A stretch of DNA of 24,827 bases from Thecamonas trahens ATCC 50062 (GCF_000142905.1 NW_013657609.1:14413-39239); one strand, 5' to 3'. Positions 1 to 11,365 are shown, numbered from the stretch's first letter. The notes: a model not told the origin generated them from the sequence alone. Numbers and translations are program-made.

Positions 1-87
1 CCCCCCGCCCCCCTCATCCCCACTCCAAAAAAACCGTTAACTCGCCACGCCCCTCTCCTCCCTCCCTCCACCCCACCCCACCCACCC
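1..87. other. 5' flank of the bestrophin gene, C-rich
   Basis: This stretch is a C-rich, pyrimidine-biased leader with an A7 run near position 28, ending in CCACC-type repeats directly before the ATG at 88. No coding frame can be supported. It is probably 5' untranslated or promoter sequence of the following gene, cut by the window edge. Confidence 0.4.
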
Positions 88-1419
88 ATGCTCACACTCC
101 GCAGCCTCACCCGCACCACCGCCCTCACACTCAACCTCGCCCGACACACATCCACCCAGCCCCCATCCATCACAGCCGAGCACGACAGGTCATCACCGAC
201 ATCACCGGCGACGCACTACAGCCGATTGGCTCAAACACCACCGCAGGCGCGGCGGGACAGGACGTGCCCGCGGAGAGAGATCAACTTTGGCTTGGAAGAG
301 TGGGCGCGGCACAAGTCTGTGTGGCGCCATGCACGACATATTTTTAACGACATGTCGAGCTCGACGCTCCAGCGATTGGCCTTTCCGTCGTTGTCGGTCG
401 TCGCCATGAGTGCCACGGCTGTCACCGTGTACAACACGTGCCTCATCGATGTCATCAACGCCAGTGCTGCCGGGCCTGTTGCCGCCTGGGGCGAGCTAGC
501 TCTCCCGGCTCTTCCCTTTACCCTCTCCTCGCTGGTCCTTGGCCTCCTGGCCACCTTTCGCACAAACGCCGCCCACGACCGCTTCAATCAAGCTCGCGGC
601 GCTTGGGGCGAGGTCATCAACGCCTCGCGCGACTTGCTCCGCCAGGCCGCCGTGTGGATGCCGAAGGATCACGCTGTCGAGCGGCTCCGGCTTGCTCGCC
701 TGGTCAAGGCCTTTCCCGTTGCCCTTAACTTTCATCTCACCACCGACGGCGGCCACTACCTGATCAAGGCGCAGGACGCCGACGCATCGCCGGCCATCCG
801 CGCTGAGCTCGCCGCCGAGTTGCTCGATCGGGTCTGGCCGGCCGGCCCCGACGCCGAGGAGGACTTTGCCCGCACGCTGGACGTCCATGCTGCCGGCGGC
901 AATGTCCCGCTCATGCTCCTGGGTGAGATGGCGGCGACGGTGGCGGCGGGTGCCGCTGATGGCCGCGCCGTCGACGCGGTCGAGATGGACAAGGCGCTGC
1001 AGCGGCTCAACACGTCGCTTGGCCGGTGCGAGCGCATCCTCAAGACTCCAATCCCGACCTCTTACACCCGGCACACCTCGCGCTTCCTCACTACTTGGCT
1101 CAACGCTCTCCCGCTTGCCCTCTGGCCGGTCCTTGGCGCCCACGGTACCATCCCAGCCTCGCTCGCCATCGCTTACGCCCTCCTCGGCATCGAGGACATT
1201 GGCGTCCAGATCGAGGAGCCGTTCAACATGCTCCCACTCCGCGCCTACTCGCACACCGTCCAGGCCTCTGTCGACATGCTCCTCCCCGCCCCACGCCCGC
1301 GCCCGCATCCGCACCCGCGCCCGATCGCTAGGCCTCTGTCACATGCCATCAATCACCGCCATCACCCCCCCCTCGTTGCAACCAGCCCTCGCAACCGCCC
1401 CACACTGACCCAGACATAA
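88..1419 (+). CDS. Bestrophin/UPF0187-family anion channel
   Basis: A 443-residue protein of the bestrophin/UPF0187 (VCCN-like) family, which form pentameric chloride or anion channels. Seen: a family-typical first segment at about residues 67-115, a hydrophobic stretch, then FRTNAAHDRF (from residue 157) followed by ARGAWGEVINASRDLLRQ, the most conserved part of the family. The C-terminal half has the motif ERILKTPIPTSYTRHTSRF, two hydrophobic helices and GIEDIGVQIEEPF (367-379), the family's C-terminal signature with its acidic cluster. The last ~50 residues are Pro/His/Arg-rich low complexity. The first ~24 residues have several Arg, many Ser/Thr/Leu and no acidic residue, which looks like a mitochondrial presequence; an organelle location is therefore inferred. 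The ATG at 88 is the first Met of the open frame. The TAA at 1417-1419 is followed by an AT-rich stretch. Confidence 0.88.
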   Translation: MLTLRSLTRTTALTLNLARHTSTQPPSITAEHDRSSPTSPATHYSRLAQTPPQARRDRTCPRREINFGLEEWARHKSVWRHARHIFNDMSSSTLQRLAFPSLSVVAMSATAVTVYNTCLIDVINASAAGPVAAWGELALPALPFTLSSLVLGLLATFRTNAAHDRFNQARGAWGEVINASRDLLRQAAVWMPKDHAVERLRLARLVKAFPVALNFHLTTDGGHYLIKAQDADASPAIRAELAAELLDRVWPAGPDAEEDFARTLDVHAAGGNVPLMLLGEMAATVAAGAADGRAVDAVEMDKALQRLNTSLGRCERILKTPIPTSYTRHTSRFLTTWLNALPLALWPVLGAHGTIPASLAIAYALLGIEDIGVQIEEPFNMLPLRAYSHTVQASVDMLLPAPRPRPHPHPRPIARPLSHAINHRHHPPLVATSPRNRPTLTQT

Positions 1420-1626
1420 ATTTTTTGACACGCGTATTGGCATTTACACCGAGTCACGCGTCAGATTGAGCTATTACGCCGCAAAATTGCAAGACATGGC
1501 TCACGCGTGTCGGGTAACCAGCTCGGGCCACGCGCCTCGTCCACACCTCTCCCACCACCTCCTCCCCTCCCCCCATACACATACACCTGGACAGGGCCCC
1601 TCCCTGCCCCCGTCAAGCTCTCGACC
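1420..1626. other. Short intergenic region between bestrophin and TmcB-like genes
   Basis: About 207 bp between two genes on the same strand. It begins AT-rich (TAAATTTTTTG just after the stop), which may be 3' UTR, and ends in C-rich leader sequence before the ATG at 1627. The frame of the next gene is open back to a GTG at 1507, but GTG is not a normal start in a eukaryote and that 40-residue stretch is Pro-rich and unconserved-looking, so it is treated as leader. Confidence 0.45.
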
Positions 1627-4600
1627 ATGTCATCATCCACGACATCGACACTTTTTGCAACGCCATTGGGAGGCGATGGCTCTGCCGGGGCAAGTGCTGC
1701 TGCAGCTCAAGTCGGCGCCGAGCTCGGGCTAGAGACACGATCATGGACGACTCGGATGAGAGAAGCTGCGTTTGGTGCGGCGTATGCCGTGGTTTCTCGT
1801 GATTCACATTCGATCAAATTGATTCCGCTCGCTTTTCTCTTGGCCGAGGCTTTGCAGTTATTGGCTCTCCTATGGTCCCGTGACTTTGACTGGGGTCCCC
1901 TCTTTGATGCCAGCCTCGAGCCGGCCATGAACGCCCTCGCTTTTCGCCTCTCGACCTCGGACCTCTCTTTCGCGACCTTTGTCATCATATCGCTCATCAT
2001 CGCTCTCGCTGTCGCTATCTCCGTCGTCGACATCCTCTGGGTGGCAAGAGCCTTTCTCAACGCCAGCTGGCCAAAGATCTGGCCCGTCCACCTCCTCCGC
2101 CTTGGCGTCGCCTTTCTTCACACCACCCTCTACCTTCCGGCACTATTGCTGCTCATCGATCCGCTCCGCTGCAACTATGCGGCCTCTCCTCCGGTCCTGG
2201 CCCGATTCGAACACATCGAGTGTACCTCGCTCGCTGTCATTGCCCTCATCGCCGTCCGCTACCTCGCCGCTCTCTCACTCTTTGTCTGCGCCTCGCTGCT
2301 GGCTCTCGTCAACTTTCAAGAGTCGCCCACATCGTCGCACATCCTTGCCCGCCCGCACTCGCGCGTCGAGGCTCTGCTCCACCTCGCCAAGACCGCCATT
2401 GCCCTCATCACCGTCCTCGTCCCGGGCCCGCTGGCTATCGCCTACGCCGTCACCCTCCTCGCCGCTGCAGCTGCTGTCGTCCTCTTCCGCTTCCTCCCGC
2501 ACTACTCGGTCCGCGTCACGGCCTTTCGTACAGGCACCTACGCCGCCGTCGCAAGCCTCGGTCTCGTCGCCATCGTCCGCCTTCATCTGAGCCCGAAGAA
2601 TCCCTCGGCGCAGCTCAACATGCTTTTCCTCATCTCGCTCGCCGCCCCAGTCTTTGGCTACCTCGTCGCCGGCGCCGCCACCCTCCGCCGCATCGCCTCG
2701 CTTCGTGCCTCGGCAGCCGCCTTTCTGGCCGCGCAGTCTGCCATCTCGCCGCGCTCGTCGGCCTCCTCAGACGCGCCCCGGTCGTCGTCGCCCAGCTCGA
2801 GCGCCGCACCCGGTCACACCTTTGCTACTGCCGCAGACGTCGAACTCCTTGCCCGCGCCGCTATCACACAAACCCTCGCCGCCCGCCGCTCGCACTCCAC
2901 CGCCGCTGTCCGCCCTCACGATGGCCTGCACGTCTCGCAGGCCGTCGCCGACATTTCAACCATCTACACCTGCGGCGTCGAGCAGTACCCCAACTCGCCG
3001 TACCTTATGCTGACACTGACGTCGCTGATGGCAAGCCTCGGCGAGATGGACGAGGCCCACTCGACGCTCGACGTTCTCCGCAGGCTCCGCCTCGCCCACG
3101 TCGCGCACCTCGATCACGCCTTTGGCGTCTACCGCAAGACACAGGACTTTATCCGCCGCGTTCACGCCGCCTCAATCTCGGCCTCGGCTCCGGCAGACTC
3201 GGGCAGCGCGCCCACCACCGCCGCCTTTGACCTCCTCACCTACATTCGCTTCAACGAGAACCTCCGCGTAGCGCAGACCCAGCATGCTCGTGCGCTCTCT
3301 GCTGTCGCTCACTTTTGGTCGCTCCTCCACGTTCCCGACGCCCGCGCCGCAGACCGCGCCGTCTTCCTCGCCCGCGCAGACGCCCATGTCGCAGACATCC
3401 GCTCCGCCGCCCTCGTCGCAGACGCCCGCTACCGCTCGCTCGTCCGCTCCCATCCGGACTCGCTCCCGCTCCTTGTCTCGTACGCCCACTTTCTCGAGGA
3501 CGTCCGCCACGATCTCAAGCGCGCTCACGTCCTCTACTCGCGCGCCGCCGCCCTCGCCCGCGCCGACAACGCCCGCCGCGCCGCCGCCACCCTCGAGCGC
3601 GCTTCCGCCCCGCGCGGCGCGACAAATCTCGATGGTCACGGCGCCGCCGCGCCCGCCGCCGCCGGCGAGCGCATCTCCACCTTTAGTCAGATCAACGATG
3701 CCGTTGACGCCGTCCTCACCATCGCCCGCGATGGAACCGTCACTTGGTGCAATGCCAACGCGCTCTCGCTCCTTGGCTACTCGCTCGCCTCGCACCTCGT
3801 CGGCCGCAACATCTCCGTCATCGTCCCGCCGCCCTTTGACCTCGCTCACGATGCCTTCCTCGCCCGCTATCACACCACTGGCAAGGCACACATCCTCGGC
3901 CGTGGCCGCCGCAAGCTCGAGGCCGTCGACGCCTCGGGCGTCCTCATTCCCATCTTCCTTTCCGTCACCGCCCTCGATGGCACCACAGAGGCCTCGCTCG
4001 GCACCGCCTACGTCGGCGTCCTCGCCCCGCGCGACGTCGCCGGCGAAATCCTCTACCTCGCCCCTGTCGGCCCCGACGGTGCCCTCGCCGTCATCGCCGC
4101 CTCGCCCGACGCGCCCGCCGTCTTCAATCTCGCCTCGCACGCCATCCTCCTCTCCATCTCCCCCGCCGCCCTCCTCCCGGCCCTTGCAGACCTCGTCGCC
4201 GCCGCCGACTCCCAGGGCCCGGCTCGGGGCAAGGTCTGCCCGGTCTCCGCAGCAGCAGCCCCACTGGTCTCCGGCGCGGTCATCGCCCGCCCTACCGCCG
4301 TCCGCCAAGCCAACAGCACCGACTCGGCCTCCTCCGTCGCCATGGCCAGGATCCAGAAAATGGAGGCAGGCGGTCGCGTGGTGTACAAGCTCGAGCTTGA
4401 GTCGCTCAGCGACGCCGTGGCCCAGGTCGTGGTCTCGCGCGACGGCCGCATCCTCCAAGCCGGTCACCCGCTCCTGGCAGCCATGGTCGGCCTGCCCGAG
4501 GCCGCCCTCCTCGGCAAGCCCATCACTAACCTTCTCTCCGTCGCTCATGACGCCCAGCCGGGCCATGTCACCTCGCACACCCCGCGCGCCGTTGTCGCCC

Positions 4601-6361
4601 AGCTCGCCTCAGCCCCGGCCTTTGCGCCGCTCCCGCTCCACCTCATCACCAGCGACGGCGAGTTGGTGCCGGCTGCGGCCTCGGCGTCGCGGCTGGCCTC
4701 GGTCGCCGATGACGCTACCGCGTCCGACGATCGCTGGACCATCGCCCTCGCCCTCTCGCCACGGGCTCTCCTCACTCCGTCGTCGCACTCGCGCCGCTCG
4801 TCGGCGGTCTCGAACCACTCGCCGCACGGCTCGCTCGGCCTCGGCCGCTCAGCTTCCATCGACGCCCAGTACAAAGCCGCGCGGGCGACAACGCCCAAGA
4901 CGCCCAAGTCGCTTGGCGCCACGCCGCGGACCCCGTCGTCGTCGGCCCGGGCTCCTATCGCCGTCCCCTCCGCCGCTCACCACGCCCGCCGGGTCGAGCG
5001 CAAGCTCCGCGCCCCGGGCTCGGCCGACCAGGTCATGCTACTTCGCCGCATGGCCTTAGCCGGCTCGCAGACTCGGACTCGCCTCTGCGTCCTCCTCCTC
5101 GGCATCGTTGCGTTTGTCATTGCCGTCGCTATCGCCGCCGTCATCCTCGGCCTCCGCGTCGAGCGCCACGCAGCCCGCGCCGCCGTCGCCGCCGCAAAGC
5201 CGGCATCCTTTGCCGCCTACGCCGTCACCTCGGTCAACGCAACAGACGCCGAATCTCTCGCCGCAGCCCATGCCGCAGCCGCCACCCTCCACGCCCGAAT
5301 CCTCACCGGCGCCGGAGGCCTGCCGGCCCTCGCCGATCTCAGCGGCTCGGGCGCATCCGCCGTCCGCGCCTGCATCGTGAACCCGGCGCCCGAGCTCGCC
5401 CCAGCCTCGATGTCGCTCCTTGATGTCGAGGCGCGGCTCCTCGACCCCAACGTACCGCTTGGCTTTATCAACGCCACTCTGGCCTCTCCGGGTGTCTTTG
5501 AAGTCATGTCCCGCTGCCTCGCCGCCGAGGTTGCGGCCGTCGCCGCCCTCGAGCGCTCGACGGCCTCGGCATTTGCCATCGTCGTCGGCATCGGCGCAGG
5601 CCTCGCCGCGCTCACCCTCCTAGCCCTCCTCGGGCCCTCGGTCCGCGGCGCCATTCGCAACCGCGCAGGCGCGTGGAGCCTCTTCCTCGCTCTTTCGCAG
5701 CCGGCCATCGCCGCCCATCTCCGCTACCTCCGCGCCGCCACCCGCAGACTCGCCTCGGACGATCTCAGCTCCTTTGACGCCGACGACAACTACGAGTTGT
5801 ACTTTGACGAGGCGTCAGCGCCCGCAGCTACGCCACCGCTGGCTTCGCCGCGCAATGAGGCCATGATCACCCGCTACTACGGCCCGCCGTCGAACAACTC
5901 GCGCTTTGGCGGGCCCGTCCCGCGTGTCTCCTTCAGGCTCCCGCTCGGCTCGCCGACCTCGTCGTCCTCGACAGGTGCCGCTGCTGCCGCCGCTGCCCTC
6001 CTCGCCCACCATCCGACTGCCAACAAGCGCTCGTCAGAGTTGCCAGCCTCGCCGCCGCATGATGACAACGCCACCGACAACGACGCCACCGGCGAGCCTC
6101 CCAAGTCCACATCTATGCCTCTGCTGCGGACTATGGCGCCGCAGCCGCGCGTGGCTGCTACCGGCTCGGCGCTACTGCCCCGTCACGGCAACGCCCACGA
6201 CCGCAATCGCGATCGCTCCGACCCGCACATCTCCACCTCGTCGATCCTCTCCGTCGTCTCGTCGTCGACCACGGGCTGTCCACATTCGCATATGTGTCCC
6301 ACGTCGACCTCCTCCTCGCCCTCGACCTCCACTTCGTCGTCGGCATCCTCGGCAGTTTCCA

Positions 6362-6394
<33 letters not shown>

Positions 6395-7226
6395 TCCCGC
6401 GAGTCCCTGCGACGCCGACAACACTCGGCCGGTGGCGGCAGTGTCGTCGGCGTCGGAGCAGAATGAGGCGGCGGTCGAAATGATGTCAGCTTCCAACAAC
6501 AAGTCGCCGATCCTGGTCTCGCCGATGGCCTCGCCTGTGGTCTCGCCGCGGGAGACAGCGACAGCGGTCGGTTTGTCGGTCATGCCTGGGCAGCGACGAA
6601 TGGCCATCATGGTGTACGCCTATCTCTGCGCCATTGTGGCTGCGGTGGTCGTCATCCTCGTCGCCGCCCTCTGGGCCCTCGTTCCGCTCCTCACCACCGG
6701 CTACCTCCTCCCGATCTTGGAGGCCAACGGCAGCCGATGGGCTGCGGTGTCGGCGGGCAAGGTAGCGTTGGCTGGCAACGCTCACCAGTTGTCGCGAGCT
6801 GAATGGCTCGCTGCCGCCGAGCAGGCCATGCTTGTGGCGTACACCTCGCGGGATCATCATCCACTTGTCGGTCAGCTTGTGCTCAATCAGTTCTACGCCG
6901 TCCACGCCGCCATCAACGCCGTCGTCGACGCCCTCGGCACAGGCGCGGGTCCTGCAGCCGTCCACATTGCAGCGTCGGCCTCTTCGGGCGTCGAGTCACT
7001 CCAAGCCACCATCACCTCCAACTTTGGCACCAACATGGTTGCCATTCCCTTTGTCGTCCTCTTTGTCCAGCTCTTCCTCCTTCTCTGCATCTACACCGCC
7101 GTCTCCAAGCTCGCCCACCACGAGACCTCCAAGACCCGCTTCGTTGTTCATCTCATTCCGTCACACCTCTCGTCGACCGCCATGACCTCTGCTATCCGCA
7201 CCCGCCACCCGCACGCCCAGCCCTAA
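1627..7226 (+). CDS. TmcB/TmcC-like multi-pass membrane protein with TPR-like and PAS domains (frame broken once)
   Basis: Large polytopic sensor of the 'tiny macrocysts' TmcB/TmcC type common in protists. Residues counted from the ATG at 1627 (context GACCATGT): about seven hydrophobic helices in the first ~360 residues; a TPR-like TmcB/C region at ~440-660 (contains YPNSPYLML and FLEDVRHDLKRAHVLYSRA); a PAS domain at ~690-800 with GRNISVIVPPPF and HDAFLARYHTTG, typical of this family; a second PAS-like domain near 920-1000 (VVVSRDGRILQAGHPLL); then a TM-loop-TM module (helices near 1153 and 1316) and a Ser-rich tail. This frame stops at 6481-6483. The frame starting one base earlier continues with a second TM-loop-TM module (helices at nt ~6600-6690 and ~7035-7105) and ends with TRFVVHLIP at a TAA near 7226, matching the expected C-terminus of the family. 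I read it as one gene with a frame break near the (TCG)10 tract. Ligand unknown. Confidence 0.8.
6364..6393 (+). repeat. (TCG)10 microsatellite in a poly-Ser tract, site of the frame break
   Basis: Ten perfect TCG triplets encode ten serines in the upstream frame. Past this tract the plausible protein continues in the frame one base earlier (APASPCDADNT, then NEAAVEMMSASNN), while the upstream frame turns Arg-rich and stops at 6481-6483. One missing base in or near the repeat would restore a continuous protein. The ATG at 6480 overlaps the stop as ATGA, so a separate short gene from 6480 to 7226 is the alternative. Confidence 0.7.
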
Positions 7227-7273
7227 TGCCGACGTCAATTGCAGGTTGTTCATTGTCTCGCCCTCGCACTCGA
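7227..7273. other. Convergent 3' ends, 47 bp between stop codons
   Basis: The TmcB-like gene (+) and the RND gene (-) end 47 bp apart, so their 3' untranslated regions and polyadenylation sites must overlap. No AATAAA motif is visible on either strand here. Confidence 0.6.
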
Positions 7274-10200
7274 TCACGCGAGCCATCGGAGGACGGCACC
7301 GCTCTTCCCGCCCATCTTGACATACGCCCAGCGGAGGGCAACCTTGATGCGACCGGCGTTGCCAAGCGGGCCGAGAGTGAAGAGGAGCGAGACGAGGTAG
7401 AGCATCGAGATGAAGAGCGAGCAGAGGATGGTCATAAAGATGAGTGAGCCGAAGCGCTTGAAGAAGAGCAGCTTGCAGAAGAAGACCAGAATGGCGCCCG
7501 AGGAGAGGGTCGTCACCGCACCGCCCACGATGGAGACGCCCATCTCGGTCAGCGCGTACTGGGTTTTGAGCAGCCGCATCCGCGACGCCTGCCGCGCACG
7601 CGGGAGATGCCCGCTCGCCTCGGACTCGTTGTACGAGTGCGCCAGATGGACCGTGTAGTCGACGGCGAGGCCGACGCAAATGACGAGGCCGAGCGACTCG
7701 TTGACGCCGAGGGTGAAGCCAAAGACAACCATGGTCGACACGATGGCACCGGCAATGGTGACGAGGGCCACAAAGGCGAGGATGGCCAGCAGAACGTTCG
7801 CTGTCGCAAGCACCAGCATGCCGAACGCAAGCGCGAGTGAGATCGCAAGCGTGGTGTAGACCGAGGCCACAAGGAGCTCAAAGGTCCGCATCCAGGCAAA
7901 CGACTCGGGCGAGGCGCCGGCGCCGAGGGTGGCAAACCGGGTGGTGAGGCTAGCCGGCGGCTGAGCGGATGCCGTCACGCCCACCCACACATCGAACCAC
8001 TTGCGCATCACCGGGTTGCTCTCCACCACGTTGATGGGCGTCACAAAGTTGAGCACGGCATACAGCGGCACTCCGTTCGCGTCAAGCAGTACGTCGCGCC
8101 CGGATCGGATCGACACTGCGTCAGGCGTCTCCAGAAACGCCGCCAGCTCGCTGTTGAACGCATCGGCTGCCACGGGGAAGCTTCCGTTGCGAACTGTCGT
8201 CACCCACGCCGCAAACTCGGTCATGAAGCACCGCGAGTCGTCGAGCCCGCTTTGCAGGACGAGATTGCCCACAGACGGCGTCGTCCCGCACGACGCGCAC
8301 GTCGCCGCCTTGACCTGTGCGCAAAAGTCGACGAGGAACTGCTGCGCCGCCGGCGGGGCGAGCGAGAAGCTCGGATCAAATATCAGCCGCCCGACCTTGC
8401 CCTGCTCGTTACGGTCGAGTTTCTTGCCCGACGCCGTCTCTCGCTCGAGGCCCGCTACGCCAAAGATGACTCGGATGGTGTTGACCTCGGACGCTGGGTC
8501 GGGATCAAAGGCGTTCTCGTTGAGCTCGACTGCGTCGTGCGCCTGCGAGCCAGATGGCAGGCCGTTCTCAGGCTTGTTGGGTGGCTCGAGCGCGGTAAAA
8601 CCCCAATGAAGAGGCCCAGTGCAATGACAAAGACCACCACCACGCCCCACCGGATCTTGAACAGCTGCGGCGCGTAGATGTTGTGGAAGAACCGCTCCAT
8701 GAACCGCATGTTCTCGATGTTGTGCGCGTGCTCGCCGACGACCGACCCATCGTCGTCTGATCCATGCGGCGATGTCGCCTCCGCATCGCTCGTGGCCGAG
8801 CCAAAGCCCGAGCCTGAGCTTGGGCCGCTCGCCTCCTCCTCCTGCTCCTCGAGCTCCACTCCGTCTTGGTCTGCAGTCAGCTCATGGGTCGCCGCAAACC
8901 GATCGGTGGCGCGGAAGCAGCACCGGTGAGCGCAGTGCTTCGACCACAGCCAGACGATGGCCGGGAACCAGGTGATGACCAGCAAGTAGTTGACGGCAAT
9001 GAGAGCGGCGGAGAAGATGCCGAACGAGGCGATGGCCGGGAGCGGCGAGGCCGCAGTGGCGGCAAAGGCCACAAAGGTGGTGAACGAGGTGACAAACATG
9101 GCCGACGCCGCACGCTTGTACGTCACCGTCATGCGGGCAACTGGATCCGAGGTGATGGCCGCCGGCAGGTGGGAGACCTGCTTCCACGCGTCGACAAAGA
9201 CAAAGACATCGTCGGCGCCGACGCCAAAGAGGAGGAGGAAACCAAGGACGGCAGGCAGCGGCCAGACCTTGATCTGGAACACCACCCGATACAGGAAGTA
9301 GGCGCCAAAGAAGGAGCAGAGGATGTGGAGGAGGCCCATGGCGGCGAGGAGCGGCGAAAAGGTAAAGTACGCCATAAAGGCGTAGACAAGGACGACAGAG
9401 CCCATGGCGAGGAGAAGATCGCCCATGATGTACGAGACGACTTCGAGCGAGATGATGGTCGACCCGAGGTGATTGACCTTATAGTAGCCCGAGACCGCGC
9501 CGTTGTTGTCGAGCTCCTTGAACACCTGCACGTACTCCTTCATCAGTGTCTTAAACGCATCCTCCTGTGCGTCCTCGCCGTCTGATCGCGAGCTGTAGCC
9601 CTTGAGCGGCCCGCCAAACTGGATGATGAGCCGGGTGACCGGATTGCGGAGCGTTGTCGGCGAGAACATCCGCGAGAAGAACACCTTGTTATCGCCCACC
9701 ACCGTCCCATTGCCGTCGAGCTGCGCCCGCACAATCCCGTCGATGCACGCCTGATCGAGCTCGCCGCCGCCGCATCGCGGCTCGCCCTCGCCTGTATCGT
9801 CGGTGTAGAACATCCGCAGCGGTGAGACCGGCGCCGTGCAGTTGCCGCTCGCCGAGTCGCGGAGGCAAAAGTCCTCGTACTGCGCCACACTCATCAACCG
9901 CCTCTGTGCCGTGCGGATCGCCGCCAGGCCTTCAGGTGTGAACGCTCGCCCTGAGTGCGCCGAGAAGAAGACGACCAAGCTCTCGGTCGCCTCGCTCTGC
10001 TGCGGGATGACCACGCCATCCTGCGAGAACTTGAGGATGGCCTCATACGCAAGACCCTGCCGGACGATGGCATCGCCGAGAGCGAGGAACATGCCTGTCC
10101 CATCGCCGCCGCCCGAATCGATGCCAAACACGGCCAGCGCAAAGACGCCGAGAAGGATGACACTGCCGAGCGAGATGCCGGCCACCAGCCACGGATGCTT

Positions 10201-10569
10201 GACGATCGCACGCGGGAACCACGTGCACGTCATCTCATCGCTCGCCAGTGCTCCCGCATCCTTGCCACTTGCGGTAGTGCTCCCAATCCGCCCCGCGCCC
10301 GCCGCCTTGTCGCTCCCGCCTGTGCCATTGTAGGAGGAGGAATACGAGCCGCTGACGCGCGGGTGTGAGGTTGAAATTTTTTCAGAGCTTCCTGAACCCC
10401 TTGTCTTTCCGAGCGTAGCTTCGCCGACTCTCCGCCGAGCACCGTTCCTTCCCGACGACCAAGACGAGCTGGTGGTGGCAGAGCTCGAGCTACTCGCCGA
10501 GCTACTCACTCGCTTGTGGCCACTCGCTGTGGCTGGCTTTGACTCGGTTGTCATGCCCTTGCTGCCCAT
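7274..10569 (-). CDS. Patched/Dispatched-type RND superfamily membrane protein (frame broken once)
   Basis: Two overlapping open frames on the minus strand (10569 down to ~8600, then ~8600 down to 7274) together give a ~1,100-residue, 12-TM RND protein of the Dispatched/Patched group. Seen: a Ser-rich cytosolic N-terminus (~115 residues); TM1 at ~121-150; a large Cys-containing loop; a sterol-sensing-like block of five helices with GVGADDVFVFVDAW (about residue 449, the paired-Asp motif of the first half); an acidic linker; TM7 (FKIRWGVVVVFVIALG); then GFTALEPPNKPE in the other frame, where Dispatched proteins have a similar Pro-rich turn. A second Cys-containing loop follows, then helices with GLAVDYTVHLAHSY, the second-half RND Asp motif. 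Family members use ion gradients to move sterols or lipidated proteins; the substrate here is unknown. The ATG at 10569 (GCTCATGG) is the first Met. Confidence 0.85.
8597..8607 (-). other. Frame break in the RND gene at a GGGGTTTT run
   Basis: On the minus strand the sequence reads ATT GGGG TTTT ACC. The upstream frame goes on into Arg/Ser-rich nonsense and stops at 8455. The frame one base earlier gives GFTALEPP, the turn expected after TM7. Adding one G to the four-G run would make the protein continuous, so a homopolymer undercall or a real single-base deletion is likely. An intron is unlikely because conserved-looking residues lie directly on both sides. Confidence 0.7.
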
Positions 10570-11341
10570 GAGCTCGCTAGCGTGTACCCGCGTCGTGACT
10601 GATGTGTGGGGGGAGGGAAGAGCAAGTCGCGTGTGTGAGTGAGAGCAATACTGCGTTAAGTCATCAAATTAGAGGTGTTGCTGCATGCTGGCGGCACGTG
10701 TCGGTAGTCATTGACGATGTGTTTCGCCGCAATGTTCATGATTTGCCGACTGGCACATGCTACATACATAAGAATCGCACATGCGAGTATGGACCTTTGC
10801 TGTACAATTTACTTCGCTTGCCAACTTGTAGCACCGCAGATCATCGGCGAGATCTTCTTTCAGCTTGATGGGGAGAGCCGGTGCGGGAAGCGGCGATGCT
10901 CAGCTCACATCCGCAACTGACCTACCTTCACCAGGATTAGCCGAAATCCCCGCAGCTATTGCCACTTTGGTCAATATCGCTGGAGGGGGAAAACCCTCCG
11001 CCTCCGCACCACACCATCGGCCCCTCCATCGTGCTCCGCCACTCCCTCACCTCCTCTTACCCTTAGTAGCCAGCCTCTGGCCTCGCTCTCGCGCCTTTCC
11101 TTCCGTTGCACCCTCCATCCATCCACATATCCGGCGGCCATCCCAAATCCACACCCCCAAAGATTCGTGCACATGTCGAAACTAATTTCTTGACCCAACC
11201 GACAAGTGAAGTAGAGCCTCTCACCTGTCAGCAGCCTGGTATGATGCGCAGCCCGTACATGGCGAGCATGCCGTCCAGTGAGATCCGGAAAGTGACCATG
11301 TCCCCATCATGTGCGGGGCAGTAGTTGCCCACAGCAGCGAG

Positions 11342-11365
11342 CCAATCATGATTTGTTGAGCCAAT
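11342..11365 (+). promoter_or_regulatory. Two CCAAT boxes 19 bp apart
   Basis: CCAAT occurs at 11342-11346 and again at 11361-11365, each preceded by AG (AGCCAAT). The pair sits in the AT-richer spacer upstream of the receptor gene. CCAAT boxes bind NF-Y in many eukaryotes; a promoter role here is an inference from position only. Confidence 0.3.

Noticed and set aside
496-1314. 272-residue minus-strand open frame inside the bestrophin gene
   Set aside because: Antisense shadow of a recognised family; composition is Arg/Gly/Glu-biased and has no motifs.
1507-1626. N-terminal extension of the TmcB-like protein from a GTG codon
   Set aside because: GTG initiation is not expected in a eukaryotic nuclear gene, and the ATG at 1627 has a good context and precedes the first plausible protein sequence.
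3172-4578. 468-residue open frame on the minus strand inside the TmcB/PAS gene
   Set aside because: It is antisense to clear TPR/PAS coding sequence, Gly/Asp/Glu/Arg-rich with no domain features; long antisense frames are expected in DNA this GC-rich.
7227-7273. Possible bidirectional terminator hairpin between convergent genes
   Set aside because: No strong inverted repeat followed by a T run is visible, and such terminators are not expected for eukaryotic polymerase II genes.
10865-11185. 106-residue plus-strand frame in the large spacer
   Set aside because: It lacks domains and lies in lower-GC DNA with codon use unlike neighbouring genes.
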